Below, one piece after another: positions 8,342 to 16,816 of a stretch of DNA of 60,234 nt. Position numbers and translations under genes: made by a program. Positions within the stretch are counted from its first letter, which is position 1; each line of letters opens with the position of its first letter. The stretch comes from Geitlerinema sp. S16. GTDB taxonomy: Bacteria > Cyanobacteriota > Cyanobacteriia > Cyanobacteriales > Geitlerinemataceae. The DNA is taken from the NCBI GenBank assembly GCA_011390275.1, contig JAABST010000026.1, positions 1 to 60,234 on the forward strand, read 5' to 3'. The notes under the pieces were generated by a model. It was not told the origin of the DNA. It did not search any database and saw only the letters and a program-made list of their open reading frames with translations.

Positions 8342-11300
8342 GTGAATTATCTAGACGAGTGGATGCAGAGTGGGGTGGATGCTGAATTGGTGCGGCTGAA
8401 TGTGGTCGCCTTAGACGGCACGGAAGCGTACGACTACCTGTGTTACTCCGATAAATTGTCGCGCCGTAATGACGGTCGCCTCGCGGGGGGAATGCTGAAG
8501 CGCTATGCTCACGTGGAAGCGGGCGGCTGGTGGTGTTCGGGAACGAATTTACTCACGGGGACGGATGATCTGTGGGGCTGCTTCAAGCCGGAACAGCCAC
8601 GGATTGCGCCCGATCGCGACAAGCCGATCAAGTACGAACATCCGCCCAAGGTGGAAACCGGCGTCTTTGCCCTACGTGTGCCGGTGACGCTGTGGCGACG
8701 GATTGCCGAGCGATCGGGACTGACGTTTGATGAGCAGTGGATTGACGAAACGCGCCACGATTTTGGGTTTTGGTCGTGGTTGGTGGCCACGCCGCAGGTG
8801 CCGATTTGCATTACCGAGGGCGCGAAAAAAGCAGGATCGCTGCTGAGTGCGGGCTATGCCGCGATCGGTCTACCGGGGATCAATAATGGCTATCGCACGC
8901 CGCGCGACGATCGCGGCGGTCGCATTGGTAAATCGCGGCTGATCCCGCAGATCGAAGCCCTAATGCAAGCCGATCGCCCGGTGTATGTCGTGTTCGATCG
9001 CGACACCAAACCCAAAACGGTCAAGGCCGTGAATGCCGCGATTCGACGGCTGGGCTATCTGATCACCCAAACCGGAGCCAGCCCTCGGGTAGTGATTTGG
9101 TCGCCAGATCTAGGAAAAGGGGTTGATGATCTGATCGCCAATCAAGGCCACAAGGCGTTCGATCGCGCCTTTGATGAAGCGCTCAGCCTCGATACCTGGA
9201 AAGCTCGCCTAATGGCGCAGCTCACCTACCCGATCGCGATCGACCTAAACCGCCGCTTTCTACCCGGCGATCTCGCCATTCCCGCAGAGGCTCGCCTCAT
9301 CGCACTTCAGTCACCAAAAGGAACCGGCAAAACCGAAGTCATCCGCCAGTGGGTACAGCAGGCGATCGCCCAGGGTCGGCGCGTCCTGATCATCGGCCAT
9401 CGTGTCCAACTGGTGATGGCGCTCTGTCAACGCTTTGGGCTGCCCTACGTGACGCAGGTTGACGATCTGCGCCAGGTGGGCAGCGGTTATGGCCTGTGCG
9501 TTGATTCGCTACATGGCGCATCCCAGGCCAAATTTCGAGTGGCGGATTGGCAAAACGCGATCGTTATTTTTGATGAAGTCGAGCAGGTGCTATGGCACGC
9601 GCTCAACTCCGATACCTGCCGCAGTCAGCGGGTCGAAGTGCTGGGGACGTTGAAGCGGTTGATGCAGGCGACGTTGGGCGATCGCGGCTGTGTCTATGCG
9701 GCGGATGCGGATCTGAGCGATACCTCGCTGGATTACCTGTTGGCCTTGGCCGGTGTGAATTCGACGCCCGCAGCACCCTACGTGATCCGCAACGATTGGC
9801 AGCCCGACGCCGATCGCGCGTGGCAGGTGTCGCACTATACCGAAGGCACACCGAAGCGATTTTTACGTGAACTCGAAGCTCATATTGTCGAGGGGGGGCG
9901 TCCGCTGGTCTGCCTCTCAGCGCAAAAGCTGAAGAGTAAATGGAGTACAACGGCGATCGCGGCTTACTTTGAAGCGAAATTTCCCGATTGTAAAATTCTC
10001 CGCATTGACTCGGAAACCGTCGCCGATTCGAGCCATCCGGCCTATGGCTGCATGGACGATCTCGATCAGCGCCTCGCGGCCTACGATATCGTCCTCGTCA
10101 GCCCGTCGCTGGAAACCGGCGTCAGCCTGGATTTACGCGGTCACTTCACCTCGGTTTGGGCGATCGCCCAGGGCATCCAGTCCGAAAATAGCGTCCGCCA
10201 ATCCCTCAGCCGACTGCGTGAACCCGTGCCGCGTCATCTGTGGGCGGCTCCCTACGGGTTCAATAAAATTGGCAACGGTTCGACCTCGATCCCGGCGTTA
10301 ATCGGATCGACCCAGGGACTCACCCAGGTCAATATTCGTCTGCTGCAACAGTCGGATTTCAGCGGATTTGACGATTTTGATGCGGGCTTTCAGGCGGAAT
10401 CGTTGCAGTGTTGGGCAAAGTTTGCCGTGCGGGTGAATGCGTCGATGAGCTGCTATCGCGAGGCGATCGTCACAGCCCTGGCGGCAGAAGGCCACACGAT
10501 CGCCCCCGTCGCCCGCGCCTCGACCCACAAACCCTCGACCGCCACGGCGGAACAGCCAACGCTGCCCGATTTTGCCACGACGATCACCAGCGTCCGCGAA
10601 CGCAACTACTTCGAGGAATGCCAAGCGATCGCCCGCGCCCGCGACCTGAATCACCGGCAATATCGCGCCCTGCGTCAAACCCTCGTCAAATCCAAAGCCG
10701 ATCGCCTGCGTTTGCGTAAATACGAGCTAAAACGCCGCTATGGTGTGCCGGTGACGATCGATCTCGTGCGTAAAGACGATGGCAAGTGGTACGAAAAATT
10801 ACGCCTACATTATTTCCTGACCGAGGGACGCGACTATCTTGCCAATCGCGATCGGCGCGTCGCGCGACAGATTTTGCATCAGGGCGGCGGTCACGTGTTT
10901 ACGCCGGACTTTAATCGATCGCAGCTCGGCGCAACGATCGGCATTTTAGAGCTGCTCGGTTTGCCCGTGTTGCTGTCTCAACCCGATCGCGAGTTGCGCA
11001 ATAGCGACGCGGATCTACAGCAGATGGCCGCCACCGCCCTCGGATCGCGATCGCAGATCAAAGCCGCGATCGGCGTCGGTTTAGCCAAAAACTCAACGCC
11101 GATCGTGGTGTTACGTCGTTTGCTCGATCAGGTGGGTTTTGGACTGACCTGCTTACGGAGCGAGAGTGTGCAGCGCAAGCGGCTGCGGGTGTATGGCATC
11201 GGCCAGCCTGCGGATGGTCGGGCGTCGGTGTTTAAGCATTGGCTAGCGACCGATCGACGCTTTCCGGGTTGGTCGGAACAGGCGGCGGATTTATGGGACG

Positions 11301-11392
11301 GTTCAACACCGCCGATCGTGGCAGCGCCCGTCTGTGATGGGTTTGAGCAGCTATCGCTGGGAGATTTTGGGGATGGCGAGGCGATCGGCTAA
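8342..11392 (+). CDS. Large replication-type protein: DUF3854/TOPRIM-like plus helicase (CyRepA1-like)
   Basis: 1016 residues from GTG. Residues about 60-285 match the DUF3854 region of cyanobacterial plasmid replication proteins, with a TOPRIM-like core (PICITEGAKKAGSLLSAGY at about 154-171, YVVFDRDTKPK at 215-225). An ATPase/helicase domain follows: Walker A SPKGTGKTE (324-332), Walker B IVIFDEVEQV, a motif-V-like SLETGVSLDLRG and a motif-VI-like QSLSRLREP. This order is that of the CyRepA1-type proteins that drive replication of cyanobacterial plasmids, though homologues also sit on chromosomes. The neighbours here are chromosomal. It may be a remnant of an integrated replicon or a chromosomal paralogue. 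All ATPase motifs look intact and there is no frameshift. Confidence 0.75.
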   Translation: MNYLDEWMQSGVDAELVRLNVVALDGTEAYDYLCYSDKLSRRNDGRLAGGMLKRYAHVEAGGWWCSGTNLLTGTDDLWGCFKPEQPRIAPDRDKPIKYEHPPKVETGVFALRVPVTLWRRIAERSGLTFDEQWIDETRHDFGFWSWLVATPQVPICITEGAKKAGSLLSAGYAAIGLPGINNGYRTPRDDRGGRIGKSRLIPQIEALMQADRPVYVVFDRDTKPKTVKAVNAAIRRLGYLITQTGASPRVVIWSPDLGKGVDDLIANQGHKAFDRAFDEALSLDTWKARLMAQLTYPIAIDLNRRFLPGDLAIPAEARLIALQSPKGTGKTEVIRQWVQQAIAQGRRVLIIGHRVQLVMALCQRFGLPYVTQVDDLRQVGSGYGLCVDSLHGASQAKFRVADWQNAIVIFDEVEQVLWHALNSDTCRSQRVEVLGTLKRLMQATLGDRGCVYAADADLSDTSLDYLLALAGVNSTPAAPYVIRNDWQPDADRAWQVSHYTEGTPKRFLRELEAHIVEGGRPLVCLSAQKLKSKWSTTAIAAYFEAKFPDCKILRIDSETVADSSHPAYGCMDDLDQRLAAYDIVLVSPSLETGVSLDLRGHFTSVWAIAQGIQSENSVRQSLSRLREPVPRHLWAAPYGFNKIGNGSTSIPALIGSTQGLTQVNIRLLQQSDFSGFDDFDAGFQAESLQCWAKFAVRVNASMSCYREAIVTALAAEGHTIAPVARASTHKPSTATAEQPTLPDFATTITSVRERNYFEECQAIARARDLNHRQYRALRQTLVKSKADRLRLRKYELKRRYGVPVTIDLVRKDDGKWYEKLRLHYFLTEGRDYLANRDRRVARQILHQGGGHVFTPDFNRSQLGATIGILELLGLPVLLSQPDRELRNSDADLQQMAATALGSRSQIKAAIGVGLAKNSTPIVVLRRLLDQVGFGLTCLRSESVQRKRLRVYGIGQPADGRASVFKHWLATDRRFPGWSEQAADLWDGSTPPIVAAPVCDGFEQLSLGDFGDGEAIG

Positions 11393-11886
11393 TCCCAGCA
11401 AATCTCAAAATTCGGTCTAGAGTCTCGTGCGAGCCTCGACGAGGAGAGAGCGCTCAGGCTCAGTCGAACAAATATATCAAAGTATTAAAAAACATCAATT
11501 CTATCGCCTAGCCACAGCAAAGTGTTCGACGATAGAACCGTAGGCAACGTACGCACTCTCTAGAGTCTTGGTGAGATTGCAGAAGATCAACAAAAAAATC
11601 TCGGATTTGCAGCGACACTAAATTGATCAAGGTTTTGTTCGATTTCAATTTGTACAAAACAGCGACAAAAACAATAGCTTTATTGCTTAAGCTGCATTCC
11701 TTTGATTCATGCTGAATAATACGAGAGGTTGATCAATCTCGGCGGTTTTAGTTAAAGCTTTTATTAAGAAAGATCGCCATTCTTGATCGCATCTCGATCG
11801 CATTCCGATCGCTCAAGTCCAGACGCTTGACCGGCAAACACCCAAGCTTAGATTGCTCCTTGCTGACGATATTTTGAGGCTCGACT
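11393..11886. other. Intergenic region before nifJ; imperfect palindrome, no gene seen
   Basis: 494 bp, AT-richer than its flanks. The imperfect palindrome GAGGTTGATCAATCTC lies at 11725-11740, about 150 bp before the nifJ start, and could be an operator. I see no credible ORF or RNA gene. The short minus-strand frame that overlaps the nifJ start is a shadow. Confidence 0.4.
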
Positions 11887-14800
11887 ATGACGGCACAGAT
11901 TGGTACGGTTTCAGCCACTCGATCGACGATCCCCACCCCCTCCGACACAAAAAATTACGCCACCCTTGATGGCAACGAAGCCGTCGCCCGCGTCGCTTAT
12001 CCACTCAACGAAGTCATCGCCATCTACCCGATTACGCCCGCCTCGCCGATGGGTGAGTGGGCGGATGCCTGGGCCTCGGAGGGACGCGAAAACCTCTGGG
12101 GAACCGTGCCGTCGGTGGTGGAGATGCAAAGTGAGGGCGGTGCTGCCGGAGCGGTGCATGGTGCGCTGCAAACGGGATCGCTGACGACGACGTTTACGGC
12201 ATCCCAAGGGCTGCTGTTGATGTTGCCGAATATGTACAAAATCGCGGGTGAACTGACGCCGCTGGTGTTGCATGTGGCGGCGCGATCGCTGGCGGCGCAA
12301 GGGCTATCGATTTTCGGTGAACATAGCGATGTGATGTCGGCGCGAGGTACGGGCTTCGCGATGTTGGCCTCGGGATCGGTGCAGGAGGCGCAGGATTTGG
12401 CGCTGATTTCCCACGCGGTGAGCCTAGAATCGCGCATTCCGTTTATCCACTTTTTCGACGGCTTCCGCACCTCCCACGAAGTCCAAAAAATTGAGCTAAT
12501 AGAGCCGCAGGTGTTGCGGCAGATGATCGATGACGAGTGGGTGTTTGCCCACCGCAGCCGAGCGATGACGCCCGATCGCCCGGTGCTACGCGGCACGGCG
12601 CAAAACCCCGACATCTTTTTCCAAGCGCGGGAAAGCGTCAACCTGTTTTACGACGACTGTGTTGGCATGGTCGAAGCGGCGATGCAGAAGTTCGCCACGC
12701 TGACGGGGCGCGAGTATCGGCTGTTTGACTACCACGGTGCGCCCGACGCCGATCGGGTGGTGGTGTTGATGGGATCGGGTAGCGAAACGGTACACGAAAC
12801 GGTGGACTATCTGACAGCGCAGGGCGAGAAAGTCGGCGTGCTGAAGGTGCGGCTGTATCGGCCTTGGTCGCCGCAACATTTAGCAGCGGCGCTACCGAAA
12901 TCCGTTAAAAAGATTGCCGTGCTCGATCGCACCAAAGAACCCGGAGCCGGTGGCGAACCGCTCTATCTTGATGTGGTGGCGGGTTTAAATGAAGTGTGGG
13001 ATGAGGTGGCCGACGGCGTGGCCATGCCGAAGGTGATCTGTGGTCGCTACGGTCTATCGTCGAAGGAATTTAACCCGGCGATGGTCAAGGGCGTGTTTGA
13101 TAATTTGGCGCTGGATAAGCCGAAAAATCATTTCACAGTCGGCATTAACGACGATGTGAGCCACACCTCGATCGCCTATGATCCCGAGTTTTCGATCGAA
13201 CCCGATTCCGTGGTTCGCGCCATGTTCTACGGCCTCGGAGCCGATGGAACCGTCGGCGCGAATAAAAACAGCATCAAAATTATCGGCAGTGCCACCGACA
13301 ACTACGCCCAGGGTTATTTCGTTTACGACTCGAAAAAATCCGGCGCGATCACGGTGTCGCACCTACGCTTTGGCGCGAATCCGATCCGATCGACCTACCT
13401 AATCGACCAAGCCAACTTCGTCGCCTGCCACCAGTGGAATTTCCTCGAAAAACTCGACGTCCTCGTCAGCGCCAAACGCGGATCGACCTTCCTGATCAAC
13501 TCGCCCTTTGACGCCGACAATCCGGCGGAAACCTGGGCGCAGTTCCCGATCGAGATCCAAGAGACGATCGTCCGGCGCGAGCTAAAAGTCTACGCCATTA
13601 ACGCCTACAAAGTTGCCCGCGAAAACGGCATGGGTGGACGCATCAACACCGTGATGCAAACCTGTTTCTTTGCCCTGGCGAACGTGCTGCCACCGGACGA
13701 AGCGATCGCCGAAATTAAACACGCGATCGAAAAGAGCTACGGCAAAAAAGGCGCGGAAATCGTCGCCATGAACATCAAAGCCGTAGATGCGACCCTGGAA
13801 AATCTCTACGAAGTGCCGATCGGCTCGCCCGATGGTGTCGTGCGTCGCCAGCCCGGAATGTCAGTCAACGCGCCGGACTTCATCCGCGACGTGGAAGGCG
13901 CGATGCTGATCCGCCAAGGCGACGCCCTCCCGGTCAGCGCCCTACCCTGCGATGGCACGTATCCCACCGGCAGCGCCCAATGGGAAAAACGCAACCTCGC
14001 CCAGTCCATTCCCGAATGGGACCCGGACGTGTGCATCCAGTGCGGCAAGTGCGTCGCGGTTTGCCCCCACGCCACGATTCGCGGCAAGGTCTACGAACCG
14101 GGCGAGCTGGAAAATGCGCCCGCCACGTTTAAGTCCACCGACAGCCGCGATAAGCAAGCCTTTTCAGGTCTGAAGTTTACGATTCAGATCGCGCCGGAGG
14201 ATTGCACCGGCTGCGGGATTTGCGTCGATGTCTGTCCGGCGAAGAACAAATCGCAGCCGTCGCTGAAGGCGATTAACATGCAGCCCCAAGCGCCGCTGCG
14301 GGAACCTGAGGCGGAAAACTGGGATTATTTCCTAAATTTGCCCAACCCCGATCGTCGGACGCTGGACGGAACCCACATCCGGACTCAGCAGATGCAGCAA
14401 CCGCTGTTTGAGTTCTCGGGAGCCTGTGCGGGCTGTGGTGAAACGCCCTACGTCAAGCTGATGTCGCAACTGTTCGGCGATCGCGCCGTCATTGCCAATG
14501 CCACCGGTTGCTCGTCGATCTACGGCGGCAACCTCCCGACGACGCCTTGGTCAAAGGACGCCGAGGGACGCGGCCCCACCTGGTCGAACAGCCTGTTTGA
14601 AGATAATGCCGAATTTGGCCTGGGTTTCCGGGTGTCGATCGACAAGCAAGCGATGTTTGCCGCTGAATTGGTGCAAGCATTACGCGAGCCGATCGGGGCG
14701 GAACTGGCCGATGCGATCCTCGCCCATGCCGAGCAGCGCGACGAGTCCGACATTTACGACCAACGCCAGCGCGTCGCCCAACTCAAGCCGATCCTAGCGA

Positions 14801-15522
14801 CGATCGACGATCCCCGCGCTAAACAGTTAGCCACGCTCGCCGATTACCTGGTGAAAAAATCCGTCTGGATCGTCGGGGGTGATGGCTGGGCATACGATAT
14901 TGGTTTCGGTGGTCTCGATCATGTGATCGCCAGCGGTCGCAACGTTAATATCCTGGTATTGGACACCGAAGTTTATTCCAACACCGGTGGTCAAGCCTCC
15001 AAAGCAACCCCGCGCGGTGCGGTGGCGAAATTCGCCGCCGGTGGTAAACGATCGGCGAAAAAAGACCTCGGCGCGATCGCCATGACCTACGGCAATGTCT
15101 ACGTCGCCAGCGTCGCTATGGGCGCAAAGGACGAACACACGCTTAAGGCATTCCTCGAAGCCGAAGCCTACGACGGCCCCTCGCTGATCATTGCCTACAG
15201 CCACTGTATCGCCCACGGCATCAACATGACCACGGCGATGAGCCATCAAAAAGCGCTAGTCGAAAGCGGTCGCTGGCTGCTCTATCGTTACAATCCCGAC
15301 CTGCGCGACCAGGGCAAAAATCCGCTCAGTCTCGACTCTCGCGCTCCGAAACAGGGCGTCAAGGATTCGATGTACATGGAAAATCGCTTCAAGATGCTGA
15401 CGAAGACGAAACCGGGCGATGCGCGGCGTCTGTTGGCCGAAGCGCAGGCGGATGTTGATGCTCGCTGGAAACGCTATCAGGCGATGGTGAATTTGCATCA
15501 ACCGGAGACACCACCGGAGTAG
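11887..15522 (+). CDS. nifJ: Pyruvate:ferredoxin (flavodoxin) oxidoreductase
   Basis: 1211 residues from ATG, the usual single-chain PFOR length. It oxidises pyruvate and CoA to acetyl-CoA and CO2, reducing ferredoxin or flavodoxin. Domain order is standard: the N-terminal PFOR domain (AYPLNEVIAIYPITPASPMGEW), then the gamma region, then two 4Fe-4S motifs CIQCGKCVAVCPHA (about 713-726) and CTGCGICVDVCPAK (about 773-786). The TPP-binding C-terminal part has CAGCGETPY, GDGWAYDIG and EVYSNTGGQASK. Everything needed for activity is present. In cyanobacteria it serves dark fermentation and, in some, nitrogen fixation; no nif genes are in this window. It leads a same-strand run with the DHOD-like gene and hcp. 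Confidence 0.96.
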   Translation: MTAQIGTVSATRSTIPTPSDTKNYATLDGNEAVARVAYPLNEVIAIYPITPASPMGEWADAWASEGRENLWGTVPSVVEMQSEGGAAGAVHGALQTGSLTTTFTASQGLLLMLPNMYKIAGELTPLVLHVAARSLAAQGLSIFGEHSDVMSARGTGFAMLASGSVQEAQDLALISHAVSLESRIPFIHFFDGFRTSHEVQKIELIEPQVLRQMIDDEWVFAHRSRAMTPDRPVLRGTAQNPDIFFQARESVNLFYDDCVGMVEAAMQKFATLTGREYRLFDYHGAPDADRVVVLMGSGSETVHETVDYLTAQGEKVGVLKVRLYRPWSPQHLAAALPKSVKKIAVLDRTKEPGAGGEPLYLDVVAGLNEVWDEVADGVAMPKVICGRYGLSSKEFNPAMVKGVFDNLALDKPKNHFTVGINDDVSHTSIAYDPEFSIEPDSVVRAMFYGLGADGTVGANKNSIKIIGSATDNYAQGYFVYDSKKSGAITVSHLRFGANPIRSTYLIDQANFVACHQWNFLEKLDVLVSAKRGSTFLINSPFDADNPAETWAQFPIEIQETIVRRELKVYAINAYKVARENGMGGRINTVMQTCFFALANVLPPDEAIAEIKHAIEKSYGKKGAEIVAMNIKAVDATLENLYEVPIGSPDGVVRRQPGMSVNAPDFIRDVEGAMLIRQGDALPVSALPCDGTYPTGSAQWEKRNLAQSIPEWDPDVCIQCGKCVAVCPHATIRGKVYEPGELENAPATFKSTDSRDKQAFSGLKFTIQIAPEDCTGCGICVDVCPAKNKSQPSLKAINMQPQAPLREPEAENWDYFLNLPNPDRRTLDGTHIRTQQMQQPLFEFSGACAGCGETPYVKLMSQLFGDRAVIANATGCSSIYGGNLPTTPWSKDAEGRGPTWSNSLFEDNAEFGLGFRVSIDKQAMFAAELVQALREPIGAELADAILAHAEQRDESDIYDQRQRVAQLKPILATIDDPRAKQLATLADYLVKKSVWIVGGDGWAYDIGFGGLDHVIASGRNVNILVLDTEVYSNTGGQASKATPRGAVAKFAAGGKRSAKKDLGAIAMTYGNVYVASVAMGAKDEHTLKAFLEAEAYDGPSLIIAYSHCIAHGINMTTAMSHQKALVESGRWLLYRYNPDLRDQGKNPLSLDSRAPKQGVKDSMYMENRFKMLTKTKPGDARRLLAEAQADVDARWKRYQAMVNLHQPETPPE

Positions 15523-15539
15523 TCATTGATCGCTCGTCA

Positions 15540-15615
15540 TTGATCGCTGGTGCGTTGCGGCTGTGAATATTGATCGGTCAATCCGATGGGTGACCGCTGC
15601 CGCAACACACCCTAC
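15540..15615 (+). repeat. Dispersed palindromic repeat family C, copy 3
   Basis: GGTGCGTTGCGG (15549-15560) pairs with CCGCAACACACC (15600-15611). The left 28 bases equal the minus-strand copy at 8046-8126. It lies between nifJ and the DHOD-like gene and could fold in the transcript if the two are co-transcribed. Confidence 0.7.
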
Positions 15616-15670
15616 CCAATCGCTACCCAATCGCCCCATCCGCTAACGCCCCATTTTGTAGGAGACACCG

Positions 15671-16693
15671 ATGGATCTCACCACCACCTATCTCGGCCTG
15701 ACGTTAAAATCGCCCTTGGTTCCGTCCGCTGCTGCGCCCCTGAGCGACGATCTCGATAACCTCCGCCGCCTCGAAGATGCTGGAGCCGCCGCGATCGTCC
15801 TCCATTCCCTATTTGAAGAACAGCTCGTGCGCGAAAAATTCGAGCTACACCACCACCTCGAATACGGTACGGAAAGCTTCGCCGAAGCTCTGACCTATTT
15901 CCCCGAACCAGAAACCTTCCACACCGGCCCCGAGCTATATCTCGAACACATTCGCACCGCAAAATCATCCCTCAGTATCCCGATTATCGCTAGCCTCAAC
16001 GGTTTTTCGCCCGGTGGTTGGACGGAATACGCCAAGCTGATCGAGGAGGCCGGAGCCGATGCGATCGAGCTGAATCTCTACTTTGTGCCGACTGATCCCG
16101 ACGTGTCCGGCGCGGCGATCGAGACGATGTTTATCGAAACCCTGCGCGACGTGAAATATGTCGTCGATATTCCCGTTGCCGTCAAACTCAGCCCCTATTT
16201 CAGCAATCTCGCCAACATGGCCAAGCGGCTCGATAAAGCCGGAGCCAATGGCCTGGTGTTGTTTAACCGCTTTATGCAGCCGGATATTAACCCGGAGGAG
16301 CTAGAGGTCGAGGCGGTGGCGAATCTCAGTAGTGGTGGCGATTTGCGGCTGCCGTTGCGCTGGATCGCGATTTTGCACGATCGCGTCGGTGCGGATCTGG
16401 CAGCGACGGGCGGCATTCAGCACGGTCGCGACGCCATTAAAGCGATCATGGCCGGTGCAAAAGTCGCGCATCTTTGCTCGGCGCTGCTGCGTCACGGTTT
16501 CCCCTATCTCACCAAGTTAGAAGAGGAAATGCGTCACTGGATGGAGGAATACGAGTACGAATCGCTGACACAGATGCGCGGCAGCATGAGTCAGGCCAAT
16601 TCGCCCGATGCCAGTGCCTTTGAGCGGGCGCAGTATGTGCGGGCGATCGAGTCGTTCTATGTGCCGGATGCTGCCCTGCGGGTGTTGCACTAA
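15671..16693 (+). CDS. Dihydroorotate dehydrogenase-like flavoprotein lacking the class 1 catalytic motif
   Basis: 340 residues from ATG, with AGGAG ending 9 bp upstream (15660-15664). The protein is a TIM-barrel of the DHOD family: N-terminal LTTTYLGLTLKSPLVPSA, PIIASLNGFSPGGW, then PVAVKLSPYFSN and DLAATGGIQHGRDAIKAIMAGA for FMN phosphate binding. In class 1 enzymes, loop N-x-S-C-P-N carries the catalytic Cys; here the same place (133-143) reads ELNLYFVPTDP, so Cys is missing. It is therefore unlikely to be pyrD. Homologues with this sequence often sit beside nifJ in cyanobacteria, suggesting an accessory redox role near PFOR. That role is unknown to me. Confidence 0.85.
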   Translation: MDLTTTYLGLTLKSPLVPSAAAPLSDDLDNLRRLEDAGAAAIVLHSLFEEQLVREKFELHHHLEYGTESFAEALTYFPEPETFHTGPELYLEHIRTAKSSLSIPIIASLNGFSPGGWTEYAKLIEEAGADAIELNLYFVPTDPDVSGAAIETMFIETLRDVKYVVDIPVAVKLSPYFSNLANMAKRLDKAGANGLVLFNRFMQPDINPEELEVEAVANLSSGGDLRLPLRWIAILHDRVGADLAATGGIQHGRDAIKAIMAGAKVAHLCSALLRHGFPYLTKLEEEMRHWMEEYEYESLTQMRGSMSQANSPDASAFERAQYVRAIESFYVPDAALRVLH

Positions 16694-16755
16694 CCAACGT
16701 TTGATCTGTGTCGGCGTTGAGGTTACTGTGACCGATTGCCCAACGTTGATGGCCT

Positions 16756-16786
16756 CAATGCAGGAATTCTTGGGATTCATGCATTG
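16756..16786 (+). promoter_or_regulatory. Imperfect palindrome in the hcp leader
   Basis: CAATGCA (16756-16762) and TGCATTG (16780-16786) are perfect arms. Inner GAAT/ATTC pairs extend the stem after one mismatch. It ends 30 bp before the hcp start, so it may be an operator for a redox/NO regulator or a leader hairpin. Neither is proven. Confidence 0.4.
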
Positions 16787-16816
16787 CAATATCCAGCTTA
16801 TTTAGGACGCTTAATC

